A stretch of DNA of 64,000 nt from Paenibacillus sp. J23TS9 (GCF_018403225.1 NZ_BOSG01000003.1:1-64000), one strand, 5' to 3'. Positions 1-11,955 are shown, counted from the first letter of the stretch. The notes: generated from the letters alone by a model not told the origin. Made by a program: numbers and translations.

Positions 1-363
<363 letters not shown>

Positions 364-469
364 GTTGATAGCTCATTTTGAAACTGACGAGATATAATGA
401 AATTTTGAATTAAGCAATGCTAATCAAAATATTCATTACTGTTAATCTCATTTTAAAACATCATCTATT

Positions 470-490
470 TGTTCAGTTTTCAAAGAACTT
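470..490 (-). promoter_or_regulatory. rRNA leader boxA-like antitermination element
   Basis: On the minus strand the leader contains AAGTTCTTTGAAAACTGAAC, the conserved boxA-like sequence of Bacillales rRNA leaders and spacers. It lies between the rRNA promoters and the 16S gene, where an antitermination site is expected. The remainder of 364-780 is AT-rich leader and upstream sequence in which I see no gene. Confidence 0.6.
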
Positions 491-534
491 GTTTTCTGCT
501 TCATTCGACAAATTTCTTACCGAAGCAGGATTTA

Positions 535-563
535 ATTATATCATTTTCTTTCAATCAAGTCAA
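535..563 (-). promoter_or_regulatory. Proximal rRNA operon promoter (sigma-A)
   Basis: On the minus strand: TTGACT (558-563), a 17-nt spacer and a perfect TATAAT (535-540), about 170 nt upstream of the 16S 5' end. This is a near-consensus sigma-A promoter, as expected for a ribosomal RNA operon. Confidence 0.85.
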
Positions 564-621
564 CACTTATTTAGTTAGCATTGTTTGTTTTGAAAGCCTG
601 CCGTGTTTAGCGGCAAGAAAT

Positions 622-651
622 AATATATCATGGATGTCCTACATAAGGCAA
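622..651 (-). promoter_or_regulatory. Distal rRNA operon promoter (probable)
   Basis: On the minus strand: TTGCCT (646-651), an 18-nt spacer and TATATT (622-627), about 85 nt upstream of the proximal promoter. Tandem promoters are the rule for rRNA operons of this group. The match is weaker than for the proximal one. Confidence 0.5.
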
Positions 652-802
652 CTGTTTTTTTAAATTTTAAATATGTTAAAATTTTCTTCAGAGGGTTACA
701 TCATAAACATAACTTTTCACGCAGCTCCTGAGGTATGTTTTACATCAATGAAGTCCATATGATCCGGTACCTTTTTAAATCACAAATTGCAGGAGGCTAA
801 AC

Positions 803-2050
803 ATGAACAATTGGCTGAACAAGATTCGAAAGGGTATTGGCAAAAAGCTTGCTGCCGTGCACCGCTGGAACGCCTGGATGGTCGCCTTTCTAGCATTCAG
901 CGGATTGATTCTCCCCTGGGGAGCCTGGAGAGAGATTTTGGGAGCAGGCCGCGTGTGGCTCAAGTGGCTTCATGTCGGTGTTGGCCTCGCACTGCTGCTA
1001 CCTGTTCTGTATTACCTACTCCTTGCCGGCAAACACTGGAGTCTGCTGAAAGAACGTCCCGCTCAAAAATGGAATGTATTTATTGTTCTATTTATGATGG
1101 CTGGCTGGTTTCTTTCCGGTGTCGTTCTCTGGCAGTTCCGCGCCTTTGGTCCGGCATGGTCCAATCCTGCATTAATCATTCACGATGTTTTTACATGGAT
1201 CGGTCTTCCTTATATGATCTATCATTCGATTACCCGCACCCGCTGGTTAAAGGAACCTCACCGCCGATCCGTCCGTACCGGCAACCAACCAAAAACAGAA
1301 TTACCTACTAAAGCGACAGAGCCGTTATATACACGCAGAGCATTTATCCGTTCCGCAATCGGTCTCGGTTTTGCTGTTACACTGGGTCCTTCTTTTATTA
1401 AATGGGTAGCTTCGAGTCTGAGCTCTGGTGCCAATGTCGAGAATCTCGTTCAAAAAGATAGCAACCATCTTCTTCCTGCCCCCCAGCCTGCTGTAGATTC
1501 CCTCCCGCCGATAGGTGGGGGTTCCAAGGGCAATTTTCGCATTTACACGGTAACCCCAATTCCTTCGTTTGATAATTCTAACTGGTCCTTTACTGTGGAC
1601 GGCTTGGTGAATCAGGCGATGAAGTGGAACTGGGAAGAATTTGTGAAGCTCCCTCGTACTGTGCAGGTCAGTGACTTTCACTGCGTTACCGGATGGTCTG
1701 TCTACAATAATACCTGGGAAGGCATACCGCTTAAGCATTTCCTCGATCAGGCGGGCATTCAATCCTCAGCCCAAACGGTCAAGTTCTACTCAGGAGATGG
1801 CGTATACACCGATTCCTTAACGATGTTACAGGCTCAAATGGAGGATATTATGATCGCTGTCATGCTGGATGGAAAGCCAATCCCGAGTGATCTTGGCGGA
1901 CCTGTACGGCTCGTCGTCCCGCAGATGTATACCTACAAGTCTGTGAAATGGTTGAACCGTATCGAGCTCATTGCCGAGGATCATGTCGGCTATTGGGAAG
2001 AACGCGGATACGATAAAAATGCGTGGCTTTCAGGCACAAAGCAGAGTTAA
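803..2050 (+). CDS. Cytochrome b561-like membrane domain fused to a molybdopterin oxidoreductase (SUOX/YedY-like)
   Basis: 415 aa with ATG at 803 behind AGGAGG (791-796). The first ~150 residues hold about four hydrophobic segments with histidines placed like haem ligands (AVHRWNAW, LHVGVG, IIHDVF, IYHSITR), resembling a cytochrome b561-type quinol module. At residues 177-185 there is a twin-arginine-like motif (TRRAFIRSA) followed by a hydrophobic stretch. The C-terminal half is a sulfite-oxidase-type molybdopterin domain with the probable Mo-coordinating cysteine at about residue 294 (DFHCVTGWS). The likely role is electron transfer between membrane quinols and an extracytoplasmic substrate, for example reduction or oxidation of a sulfoxide. 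The substrate cannot be told. The gene stands alone, convergent with the penicillin-binding protein gene. Confidence 0.85.
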   Translation: MNNWLNKIRKGIGKKLAAVHRWNAWMVAFLAFSGLILPWGAWREILGAGRVWLKWLHVGVGLALLLPVLYYLLLAGKHWSLLKERPAQKWNVFIVLFMMAGWFLSGVVLWQFRAFGPAWSNPALIIHDVFTWIGLPYMIYHSITRTRWLKEPHRRSVRTGNQPKTELPTKATEPLYTRRAFIRSAIGLGFAVTLGPSFIKWVASSLSSGANVENLVQKDSNHLLPAPQPAVDSLPPIGGGSKGNFRIYTVTPIPSFDNSNWSFTVDGLVNQAMKWNWEEFVKLPRTVQVSDFHCVTGWSVYNNTWEGIPLKHFLDQAGIQSSAQTVKFYSGDGVYTDSLTMLQAQMEDIMIAVMLDGKPIPSDLGGPVRLVVPQMYTYKSVKWLNRIELIAEDHVGYWEERGYDKNAWLSGTKQS

Positions 2051-2077
2051 CCCCTATCTCATCTCCATTTGTATTCT

Positions 2078-3946
2078 TCACCTTTGGCCTTCCAACGCTT
2101 TACTCATGACTGTGGAAAACAAGGCAGCGGCCATCCCGCTGCCAGCGGTCATGAAGTTATCCTTGTCCGTGCGGTCAAAGCCCATCCACACTGCGGCTGT
2201 CCACTCTGGTGTATAACCGACAAACCAGAGATCCCGGTTAGCCTTACTGCTAATTCCGGGTAAATCCAGTTGAGTGGTACCCGTTTTACCCGCGACCGGC
2301 CGGTTCAACCTCGCCTTTTTGCCGGTGCCCTCATCGACTACACTTCGCAGCATCCCGGTCATTCTCTCTGCTGTCAGAGGTGAGATAGCTTGACGCTGTC
2401 CGGCATTATACGTATACAGAACATGCCCCTTGTGGTCTATCACTTGACGCACCATATGCGCCTCACGAAAGACACCGCCGCTGGCAAATACACTGTATGC
2501 TTGCGCCATTTTTAATGGCGACACTCCTGTATGCAATCCCCCAAGCGCAATGGACAGGTTATTATCCTCCTTGGGTAGATCTATACCGAGCTTCGCGGCA
2601 AACCCGCGTGCCTTGGAAATGCCCACCTGCTTCAGCAGCCACACAGCTGGTGCATTGATCGACTGCTGGAGAGCTATTCTCATGGTCGTTTGGCCCCGGT
2701 ACACACCATTCAAATTTTCAGGCTTATAACTGCCATAAGCAGCCTTACGATCCGGAAGGATACTATCTGGTGTATAGAGACCGCTTTCCAGGGCCGGTCC
2801 GTAATCAATAATGGGCTTGAAGGCGGATCCTGGCTGCCGGGCATCAACCACCGCCCTGTTCAGGTTCCCCGTACTTGGATTCCGGCCTCCGGTCAACGCC
2901 ACAACTTCGCCGGTCCGGTGATCCATCATTACCATGGCGGCCTCCACCTGCTGATCTTTCCCATCCGGCGGAAATAAATCGGGATTCAGAAACGACTCTT
3001 CCAGTGCTTTCTGCGCTGCCGTATTCATTCCCGTCACAATCGTATAACCACCTGTTTGCAGGTCTTTCTTTGATTTGCCTGTGCGCTGGGAGGCTTCTGT
3101 CAATGCGGCATCTATATAAGAAGCCCCTACCAACCTTTCTCTTACAATAGAAGGAGGTTGATACTTCTCTTTAACAGCAGCCTTCATTTCTTCATGAGTA
3201 ATCAATCCCTGCTTCCACATCATACTCAGCACAAGCTCCCGTCTCTTCACAGAAAGCCCGCTATTGTCTGCCGGATTATAAATGGAAGGTCCTTTAGGGA
3301 TGGCAGCCAATGCGGCAATTTGCATGATATTGAGCTCTTTCAATTGAGTGACCCCAAAATAGTGCTCGGCTGCCGCTTTTACTCCATATTGTCCTTCCCC
3401 CATATAAATCTGGTTAAGATATAATTGCAAAATATCATGTTTGGACAGCCGCTTCTCCAAAGCCAAAGCAATAGATGCCTCATTCAGCTTACGCAGCATA
3501 TTTTTATCCCGGTTCAGGAAAAGATTTCGGGCCAGCTGCTGGGTGATACTGCTTCCTCCTTCCGACAGCTGCATCTGAAGCGTGTTATTAAGAAAAGCAC
3601 GCGCTATTCCCTTATAATCCAGTCCATGATGACTATAAAAGCGGCGGTCCTCCACTGCCAAAAAGGCATCGACCAGTAATTCCGGCATCTCTTCAAGCTC
3701 TGCCGTCATTCTGTACCCCGATTCGGGCAGCGGGATCCTCCGGAGTACCGTTCCATCCGCGGCAACAACGATACTTGATTCCTGCAGAACCAGGTTCTCC
3801 GAATGGCGGTCCACCACGGTTTCTCCATATTCATGAACGTAAAACAGTCCGGCCAATACCAGCACAGCACTCATCACTGCCAGGTCAAAAGCGAAGTAAA
3901 GGCTTCTCAGGAGTTTACGTTTAACCACAGCCTGCAGACCGCTCAT
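2078..3946 (-). CDS. Class A penicillin-binding protein (transglycosylase/transpeptidase)
   Basis: 622 aa, bifunctional peptidoglycan synthase anchored by one N-terminal membrane segment (about 20-37). The glycosyltransferase family 51 domain shows EDRRFYSHHG (catalytic E99), GGSSITQQLARN (about 130-141) and EKRLSKHDILQLYLNQIYMG. The transpeptidase domain has SAFK (S374, K377), SIN (429-431) and KTGT (554-557), so all penicillin-binding motifs are intact. At about 620 aa it is shorter than PBP1a/PBP1 and has no C-terminal extension. Its start overlaps the stop of the upstream HAMP protein as ATGA, so the two are probably translationally coupled. Together they form the likely output of the adjacent two-component system. 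Confidence 0.92.
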   Translation of the reverse strand: MSGLQAVVKRKLLRSLYFAFDLAVMSAVLVLAGLFYVHEYGETVVDRHSENLVLQESSIVVAADGTVLRRIPLPESGYRMTAELEEMPELLVDAFLAVEDRRFYSHHGLDYKGIARAFLNNTLQMQLSEGGSSITQQLARNLFLNRDKNMLRKLNEASIALALEKRLSKHDILQLYLNQIYMGEGQYGVKAAAEHYFGVTQLKELNIMQIAALAAIPKGPSIYNPADNSGLSVKRRELVLSMMWKQGLITHEEMKAAVKEKYQPPSIVRERLVGASYIDAALTEASQRTGKSKKDLQTGGYTIVTGMNTAAQKALEESFLNPDLFPPDGKDQQVEAAMVMMDHRTGEVVALTGGRNPSTGNLNRAVVDARQPGSAFKPIIDYGPALESGLYTPDSILPDRKAAYGSYKPENLNGVYRGQTTMRIALQQSINAPAVWLLKQVGISKARGFAAKLGIDLPKEDNNLSIALGGLHTGVSPLKMAQAYSVFASGGVFREAHMVRQVIDHKGHVLYTYNAGQRQAISPLTAERMTGMLRSVVDEGTGKKARLNRPVAGKTGTTQLDLPGISSKANRDLWFVGYTPEWTAAVWMGFDRTDKDNFMTAGSGMAAALFSTVMSKALEGQR

Positions 3947-4566
3947 GACGAAGTGATCAGGCTCTCCAGGAACCGTTCCATTCCAAGCGCCTCCCGCTTG
4001 ATCGCCTCTACCCTTAGCTGCTCGGTTTTCTCCGGATTATCCCCGCCTGCCTCTCCATCTTCCACAATTCGCAATAAAGATTTCATTCTTAAGATCAGAG
4101 CCATGACTTCTTCATTTCCCAATTGAGCGCCGGACGCTTCCATTTCCATATTGGATGTCTGCAGGTCATTTTTCGATGAGAATGCTTCTGTTCGATTGAT
4201 TCTACGGAGATGAGCCGCAAGTTCCTTTAACTCTCCTCCTGACATGACCTCCAATTTCTCAAAGGAGCCTTTGTCAGCCAGCTCTTCCGCTGCGCTCAGC
4301 AGCGACTTGATATCATCTGCTGTTTTTTGCGAACGCAGCATAAACATCCCTGTGAACACCGTTAAAAAAATGAGGACGGCTATTGGCGTTTTACCGATAT
4401 GATTCATCAGCCAATGCGATAACCGGACCAACAACGAATCCGGCGCGCTATGGGAGTACAGAAAAACGAAGGCTCTATATACAATAAAAAGTGAAATACC
4501 ACTGATTAGCGCGCTTCCTACAACGATGTATAGATAGCCGCTGCGTACGGTTAGCAACCTTTTCAA
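3943..4566 (-). CDS. Kinase-less membrane HAMP protein related to the neighbouring histidine kinase
   Basis: About 207 aa. I choose the TTG at 4566 because AAGGAGGG lies 9 nt upstream; longer in-frame ATG starts (up to 4647) overlap or precede that ribosome site. The protein has two membrane segments and a HAMP-like linker, then a charged helical tail with no H-box or ATPase domain. The first 110 residues resemble the sensor half of the adjacent kinase: WLMNHIGKTP here versus WVINHIGSAP there, with the same spacing of membrane helices. It looks like a duplicated sensor that lost its catalytic half. The gene is coupled to the penicillin-binding protein by an ATGA overlap. The function is inferred: a membrane partner or modulator of the kinase or the PBP. 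Confidence 0.75.
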   Translation of the reverse strand: MKRLLTVRSGYLYIVVGSALISGISLFIVYRAFVFLYSHSAPDSLLVRLSHWLMNHIGKTPIAVLIFLTVFTGMFMLRSQKTADDIKSLLSAAEELADKGSFEKLEVMSGGELKELAAHLRRINRTEAFSSKNDLQTSNMEMEASGAQLGNEEVMALILRMKSLLRIVEDGEAGGDNPEKTEQLRVEAIKREALGMERFLESLITSS

Positions 4567-4629
4567 AACCTCAATCCCTCCTTGCATATGGGTAGTTATC
4601 ACCCTATGTACAAAAGGATATCGGCCAAA

Positions 4630-4668
4630 TCTTAAGAAACACCCCAAAAGTTCTTAACATTCTCTTAA
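4630..4668 (-). promoter_or_regulatory. Three TTAAGA direct repeats: probable response-regulator operator
   Basis: On the minus strand TTAAGA occurs at 4668-4663, 4657-4652 and 4635-4630. The spacings are exactly 11 and 22 bp, i.e. one and two helical turns, which is how OmpR/PhoB-family regulators bind direct repeats. The site sits after the kinase gene and 64 nt or more before the start of the HAMP-PBP pair, so the adjacent OmpR-family regulator is the natural candidate. The assignment is inference. Confidence 0.6.
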
Positions 4669-4691
4669 TATCACCCGAAATCAAGATTCAG

Positions 4692-5804
4692 CTATTCCTT
4701 GGATACCGGGATCCGGGTGATAAAGTCAGTGCGATACATATCACTTTGGGCCGAAATCAGGCCATGGTGACGATCGATGATTCCTTTAGCAATCGCGAGC
4801 CCCAGCCCTGAGCCGCCTGTATGGTGCGAGCGGGAGCGCTCCGCCCGGTAAAAGCGTTCAAAAATATGCGGAAGATCGCTTTCCGCAATCATTTCGCCAA
4901 AATTGCTGATCCGTACAACCGCTTCATCCCCTTCACGGTCAAAGCTGATCTCCAATCCTTTACCTGCTTGACCATATCGGATTGCATTGGCTATCAGATT
5001 CTCATAGGCTCTTACCAATTCATAAGGCGCAGCCTGGATCCACAGGGACTTATCCGTGTTGTCATGGATTTTATAAGTCATGCCTGCCAGGTTCAATTCC
5101 GGAACCGCCTCCTCTACCAGCTGCCGGATGAAAGCTTTAAGATCAAGCCGCTCCAGCACAAGCGGAAGTCCTCCATTGTGCACTCGTGTGTACTCGAACA
5201 AATCGTCTATGAGTTTACGCAGCACAAGCGTTTTTTGATAAGCAATATCGGCATAATAGCGCATTTCTATCTCGTCCCGGCAGCGGTCCTGCTCAATGTA
5301 CTCTAAAAAGCCCAGTATGGATGTCAGAGGGGTGCGCAAATCATGGGATACCCCCGTAATCAGTTCGTTCTTCGCTTGAACTGCTGATCTCTCTTCCAAA
5401 AGGGAATGCTCCAGCCGATCGGACATCACGTTAATGTTCTCCGCCAACACACCCAGCTCGTCCGATGTCCTAACCTCGATCCGGTGTGACTCTCCCAGCT
5501 TGGTGATTTGCTGAATCCCCGATGTAATCTCTTCAAGATAGGAGATGATTTTTCGGGTGAATATAAAAAAGAAAATAAGAAAGCTGACAACGCCGGCAGC
5601 AAACAGCAGTGGTGCCGAGCCGATATGATTAATAACCCATCTGAGCATCAGCGTGTATGGAGAGGGCTCAGGCTCCGGATTCACATAAATAGAGGCGTTT
5701 ACCAGCTGATATCCGGCAGTCAGCAGTCCTGCTCCCGATAAAATGCTCAATATAAATGCCCAGATAAACTTCCAGCGGATCGTGCTTATGTATTTAGCGT
5801 TCAT
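4692..5804 (-). CDS. Sensor histidine kinase (HAMP, VanS-like)
   Basis: 370 aa. Membrane segments lie at about 13-35 and 63-83 with a short outside loop, followed by HAMP (84-135), the dimerisation/phosphoacceptor box SHDLRTPL with H154, an N-box (ENLIANAIRYG), and a C-terminal GSGLGLAIAKG ATP-lid motif. The short extracytoplasmic loop suggests sensing in or at the membrane, as in VanS- or BceS-like kinases. It follows its regulator by 20 nt. The context, a class A PBP and a paralogous kinase-less sensor downstream, points to cell-envelope stress sensing. The inducer is unknown. Confidence 0.9.
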   Translation of the reverse strand: MNAKYISTIRWKFIWAFILSILSGAGLLTAGYQLVNASIYVNPEPEPSPYTLMLRWVINHIGSAPLLFAAGVVSFLIFFFIFTRKIISYLEEITSGIQQITKLGESHRIEVRTSDELGVLAENINVMSDRLEHSLLEERSAVQAKNELITGVSHDLRTPLTSILGFLEYIEQDRCRDEIEMRYYADIAYQKTLVLRKLIDDLFEYTRVHNGGLPLVLERLDLKAFIRQLVEEAVPELNLAGMTYKIHDNTDKSLWIQAAPYELVRAYENLIANAIRYGQAGKGLEISFDREGDEAVVRISNFGEMIAESDLPHIFERFYRAERSRSHHTGGSGLGLAIAKGIIDRHHGLISAQSDMYRTDFITRIPVSKE

Positions 5805-5824
5805 GGTTCAGCTCCCTCCAGCTT

Positions 5825-6532
5825 TCAGGACGGTCCGTCCAGTTTATAACCAACTCCCCAAACCGTCTGCACATAACGCGGGCGTTTCGGATCGATTTCG
5901 ATTTTCTCACGGATTTTACGTACATGAACCATGACCGTGTTCCCTCCATCCAGAAAAGGCTCATTCCAAACATTGTTGTAAATTTGCTCCATGCTGAGCA
6001 CCTGTCCTTGATGCCTTGCCAGCAGTTCAAGAATCGCAAACTCCCGGGGAGTCAGTTTTACTTTTTGCCGATCTATGTGAACCTCATGTTTGCCTGTATC
6101 TATAACCAGGTCTTCGAATACCAATGTATGCTCTTCTACTTGAACAGGAGTATCTTTGTTGAATCTATGATAGCGGCGCAGCTGCGATTTGGCCCTGGCC
6201 ACCAGCTCCAGCGGATTAAAGGGTTTGCCGACATAATCATCGGCACCGATGCTGAGTCCGTTAATTTTGTCCATGTCCGTGTTTTTTGCAGACAGCATGA
6301 TGATCGGTACATGACGCTCTTCGCGAATTTTCATACAGGCGGCGATTCCATCCATCCTTGGCATCATAACATCCAGAATAATGAGGTCGACTTCTTCATT
6401 TTCCAGCCAGTTCAGCGCTTCTGTTCCGTCATAAGCCTTCAGCAGCCGGTATCCTTCATTGCTAAAATAAATATCGAGCAGCTCCACAATTTCTTTCTCG
6501 TCATCCACGAGCAATATCGTTTCTTTTTTCAC
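5825..6532 (-). CDS. OmpR/PhoB-family response regulator
   Basis: 235 aa, GTG start behind AAAGGAA. The receiver domain has the acidic pair D10/D11, the phosphoacceptor D54 (LILDVMMPRMDG) and K103 (GADDYVGKPF). The C-terminal half is a winged-helix DNA-binding domain (LTPREFAILELLARHQGQVL and VRKIREKIE). It is the partner of the downstream kinase. The TTAAGA repeats at 4630-4668 are its most plausible target. Confidence 0.93.
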   Translation of the reverse strand: MKKETILLVDDEKEIVELLDIYFSNEGYRLLKAYDGTEALNWLENEEVDLIILDVMMPRMDGIAACMKIREERHVPIIMLSAKNTDMDKINGLSIGADDYVGKPFNPLELVARAKSQLRRYHRFNKDTPVQVEEHTLVFEDLVIDTGKHEVHIDRQKVKLTPREFAILELLARHQGQVLSMEQIYNNVWNEPFLDGGNTVMVHVRKIREKIEIDPKRPRYVQTVWGVGYKLDGPS

Positions 6533-6613
6533 AGGGAAGGTTTCCTTTCAAATCTATTAAATGAAACATCATTTTCTTCATATTAGCAGAACTCCCAGTT
6601 TTATCACCCCATA

Positions 6614-6655
6614 ATAAAAAAAGTCCTGGGATCATTGTTCAATGAACCAGGACTT
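6614..6655 (-). terminator. Intrinsic terminator of the pcrB-pcrA-ligA operon
   Basis: On the minus strand AAGTCCTGG (6655-6647) pairs with CCAGGACTT (6629-6621), followed by a run of seven T. It lies about 30 nt after the ligA stop. Confidence 0.85.
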
Positions 6656-6684
6656 CTACTTGTTATGGGTATGGAACTAGGGAA

Positions 6685-8727
<2,043 letters not shown>

Positions 8728-8779
8728 TTAATTTTTTAAATATATATTAGAAAAGCGGCAAGAAAAACACTCTATGATT

Positions 8780-11110
8780 CTAGTCTTCCACTTTGGTGAT
8801 CGGTGCAAACCCTGCGAGCAGCCGTTTGACCCCGACAGGTGCCGGAAAAGCAATCTGCAGCTCCGTATCATTGCCGCTGCCTTTAACAGATACAACCGTT
8901 CCCGTACCCCATTTACCGTGAGACACTTTGTCGCCAGCTTTAAGTGCAGTCAGATCTGCCTTGCTGCCCACGGCAGCCGCTTGATGCGGTACCGAAGTCG
9001 TCACGGTTACCTTGGATTGCGAGCCGGATGCTGTAGCTGTCGACCCGCTCAGGGATGAGTTGCCGGCATTGCGGCCAAAATTGCTGCCGCTTCCGCTGCC
9101 TAATCCACGGCTTCCATAGGAGCCGCCAATATTACCGCCGCGGCGGTAACGGTCACGGGCTACGCCTGTCTCTTCCTTCAGCTCTTCAGGAATTTCATCC
9201 AGGAAGCGTGAAGGCGGGTTCGCTGTCGTGCGGCCAAATAAAGTACGCATCTGTGCACAGGAAAGGAACAGCTGCTGTTCAGCCCGCGTAATCCCTACAT
9301 AAGCCAGTCGGCGTTCCTCCTCCAGCTCCTCATTATCCGAAAATGCGCGGCTGTGAGGGAAGACGCCCTCTTCCATACCTACGATAAAGACAACCGGAAA
9401 CTCCAGACCCTTGGCGCTGTGCATGGTCATGAGAATAACGGCATCCGACTTATCCTCTTCCTCATCGTTCACCGAATCAATGTCGGCAATCAGGGCAAGG
9501 TCGGTCAGGAAGGAAACGAGTGACTTATCATCGTTATTTTTCTCGAATTCCATCGTAACGGACAGGAACTCATCGATGTTTTCCAGGCGTGAACGCGATT
9601 CAATCGTATTTTCCCGCTGCATCTCAATCCGGTATTGGCTCATTTCCAGAATCTTTTCGGTCAGCTCTGTAACGGAGAGATATTCTACCATTTGATTCAG
9701 CGCTGCGATCATATCATAAAATTCCACCAGCGCATTTCGCGTCCGCCCGGCAAAACCCAGATCATCAACGACCGCTAGTGCTTGGAATATAGATGTTCCC
9801 CGCTCGGCGGCAGCTGCGCCTAATTTCGCTACAGTCGTGTCGCCAATCCCTCTTTTCGGCACATTGATCACGCGCGCCAAGCTGAGATCATCATCCGGGT
9901 TGGAAATGAGGCGCAGGTAGCCGAGGATATCCTTGATCTCTTTACGATCATAGAACTTGATGCCGCCAACAATCTGGTACGGAATATCCGACTTGATCAG
10001 AATTTCCTCAATAACCCGGGACTGGGCGTTCGTACGGTACAGAATGGCATGGTCCTGATAAGACTTATTCAGTTGAACGTTTTTACTAATTTCCGAGGTG
10101 ACGAAATACCCCTCATCATGTTCGGAATCAGCCCGGTAAACTTTGATCTTGTCGCCATCGCCTTGGTCAGTCCACAGCTTCTTCGGCTTGCGACCGCCGT
10201 TCTGCTTGATCACTTCGTTCGCCGCGTTCAGAATCGTGGAGGTCGACCGGTAGTTCTGCTCGAGCAAAATGGTCCGTGCTTCAGGATAGTCCTCCTCAAA
10301 ATTAAGGATGTTACTGATATCGGCTCCGCGCCAGCGATAGATGGACTGGTCGCTGTCACCAACCACGCAAATCCGGTGATGACCGTCAGCGAGCATCCGG
10401 CAGAGCATATACTGGGCACGGTTGGTATCCTGGTATTCATCGACATGGATGTATTGAAATTTTTTCTGGTAGAAATCGAGAACCTCCGGTACTTCCTTAA
10501 ACAGCTGAATCGTGGACATGATCAGGTCGTCAAAGTCCAGGGAGTTATTGCTTTTCATCCGGCGCTGGTACATGGTGTATACCTTGGCTGCGATGCTCTC
10601 AATATAGTCTCCGGCTTTTTGTTCATATTGTGCAGGAGTGATCAGTTCATTCTTAGCCGTACTAATCAGAGAAAGAACGGCTTTAGGCTCAAACTTTTTG
10701 GTATCCAGGTTCAAATCCTTCATGCAGTTCCGCACGAGAGACAATTGGTCCGTCGAGTCCAAAATCGTGAAGTTGGAGTTAAAGCCGATCCGGTCGATGT
10801 CCTTACGGAGAATACGTACGCACATGGAGTGGAAAGTCGATACCCAGATGTCCCGGCCTTCATTGCCGACGAGCTTGGTTACACGTTCCTGCATCTCACG
10901 TGCTGCTTTATTGGTAAAGGTTATCGCCAAAACACCCCATGGCGGAGCTTTGCGGGTGGCGATCAAGTAGGCAATACGGTGCGTTAGCACCCTGGTCTTG
11001 CCGCTTCCCGCTCCGGCGAGAATCAGCAGCGGGCCTTCCGTCGCTTCGACGGCCTGCTGCTGCGGCGGGTTCAATTTTTTAATAGCTTGTTGTATATCAA
11101 TCGGTTGCAT
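8780..11110 (-). CDS. pcrA: ATP-dependent DNA helicase PcrA (UvrD/Rep family)
   Basis: 776 aa, ATG at 11110 with AAGGAG 9 nt upstream. SF1A 3'-5' helicase used in repair, plasmid replication and removal of RecA and stalled polymerase. Walker A AGAGSGKT lies at 32-39; [13 protein letters not shown] (Walker B), QNYRST and the [12 protein letters not shown] motif V-like segment follow in order. The C-terminal tail has a Gly/Ser-rich linker, then a small Tudor-like domain ([15 protein letters not shown]) typical of PcrA that binds RNA polymerase. It lies between pcrB and ligA, the arrangement usual in Bacillales. Confidence 0.97.
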   Translation of the reverse strand: MQPIDIQQAIKKLNPPQQQAVEATEGPLLILAGAGSGKTRVLTHRIAYLIATRKAPPWGVLAITFTNKAAREMQERVTKLVGNEGRDIWVSTFHSMCVRILRKDIDRIGFNSNFTILDSTDQLSLVRNCMKDLNLDTKKFEPKAVLSLISTAKNELITPAQYEQKAGDYIESIAAKVYTMYQRRMKSNNSLDFDDLIMSTIQLFKEVPEVLDFYQKKFQYIHVDEYQDTNRAQYMLCRMLADGHHRICVVGDSDQSIYRWRGADISNILNFEEDYPEARTILLEQNYRSTSTILNAANEVIKQNGGRKPKKLWTDQGDGDKIKVYRADSEHDEGYFVTSEISKNVQLNKSYQDHAILYRTNAQSRVIEEILIKSDIPYQIVGGIKFYDRKEIKDILGYLRLISNPDDDLSLARVINVPKRGIGDTTVAKLGAAAAERGTSIFQALAVVDDLGFAGRTRNALVEFYDMIAALNQMVEYLSVTELTEKILEMSQYRIEMQRENTIESRSRLENIDEFLSVTMEFEKNNDDKSLVSFLTDLALIADIDSVNDEEEDKSDAVILMTMHSAKGLEFPVVFIVGMEEGVFPHSRAFSDNEELEEERRLAYVGITRAEQQLFLSCAQMRTLFGRTTANPPSRFLDEIPEELKEETGVARDRYRRGGNIGGSYGSRGLGSGSGSNFGRNAGNSSLSGSTATASGSQSKVTVTTSVPHQAAAVGSKADLTALKAGDKVSHGKWGTGTVVSVKGSGNDTELQIAFPAPVGVKRLLAGFAPITKVED

Positions 11111-11154
11111 GCGGGCATGCTCCTTCCTGAATGTTATTTGCGCTTATTCCGCGC

Positions 11155-11841
11155 TTACTTCACAGCCTTGACGGTGAGCAGCGCCTGTTGCAGATTATCA
11201 TATACCGCGTTTCCGACCACGATGGTGTCGCAGACAGCCGCCGCTTTGGCCGCGGTTTCCGGATCATGTATGCCGCCCCCATAGAACAGCTTGGCGGTAT
11301 GAAGAGATTGATGAATTTTTTTGACCGTGTCCATATCCCCGAAGCAGCCGCTGTATTCGGCGTAAACCACCGGAAGTGACATCAGCTTGTCCGCGACTTG
11401 TCCATAAGCAGCAGCACCCGCCGCATCAAGATCCGTTTGGGCTCCAGTCAATCTAGCCACCGTAGAGTCAGGATTAAGAATAATGTAGCCTTCAGGAATA
11501 AGCAGATCCCATGGAATCATATAGCCGTATTCCTCTACGGCCCGTTGATGCTGTCCCGTAATCCACATGGTATCCGCGGTATTCATTACCATCGGAATCA
11601 TATACAAATCAAAACCGGGTACAATCATTTCAAGATTCGAAACCTCCAGCACACACGGAAGCTCATAACGGCGGACCCGCGACATCAAATCTACCGTATT
11701 GTCGTACGTCACCCCGCTGGAGCCGCCTACCATGATCGCATCCGTCCCGGACATACATACCGCTTCCAGTGCGTTATCATCTATTTCCCGGTCCGGGTCC
11801 AGCTTAAAGATATGTCTCCAGGGTTTAATCATCTGCTTCAA
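11155..11841 (-). CDS. pcrB: Heptaprenylglyceryl phosphate synthase PcrB
   Basis: 228 aa TIM-barrel prenyltransferase that joins heptaprenyl diphosphate to sn-glycerol-1-phosphate, the bacterial relative of archaeal GGGP synthase. Visible signatures are KLDPDREI near the N-terminus, SGTDAIMVGGSSGVT, and GGGIHDPETA plus DTIVVGNAVYD near the C-terminus (phosphate-binding loops). I take the TTG at 11841, which has GGAGG 8 nt upstream; an ATG three codons later is possible. First gene of the pcrB-pcrA-ligA operon, 44 nt before pcrA. Confidence 0.95.
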   Translation of the reverse strand: MKQMIKPWRHIFKLDPDREIDDNALEAVCMSGTDAIMVGGSSGVTYDNTVDLMSRVRRYELPCVLEVSNLEMIVPGFDLYMIPMVMNTADTMWITGQHQRAVEEYGYMIPWDLLIPEGYIILNPDSTVARLTGAQTDLDAAGAAAYGQVADKLMSLPVVYAEYSGCFGDMDTVKKIHQSLHTAKLFYGGGIHDPETAAKAAAVCDTIVVGNAVYDNLQQALLTVKAVK

Positions 11842-11955
11842 ACGTCATTCCTCCACGACTTTTCTTCATAAATCTAGTCTATGTCAGCGCAGGGGTAGTG
11901 TCAATTTCTTGTTCGTATGGAATACGAACAATTTTATGGAATTTCCAGATCCCAC

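Noticed and set aside
787..1311. 174-codon ORF in another frame of the oxidoreductase gene
   Set aside because: Overlaps the real gene, with no family motif and Cys/Arg-rich shadow composition.
4567..4647. Longer N-terminus for the HAMP protein
   Set aside because: The extra residues are basic and non-hydrophobic, and the good AAGGAGGG site lies inside them, so the TTG after it is the better start.
10049..10987. 312-codon plus-strand ORF
   Set aside because: Antisense to pcrA helicase motifs; no ribosome site.
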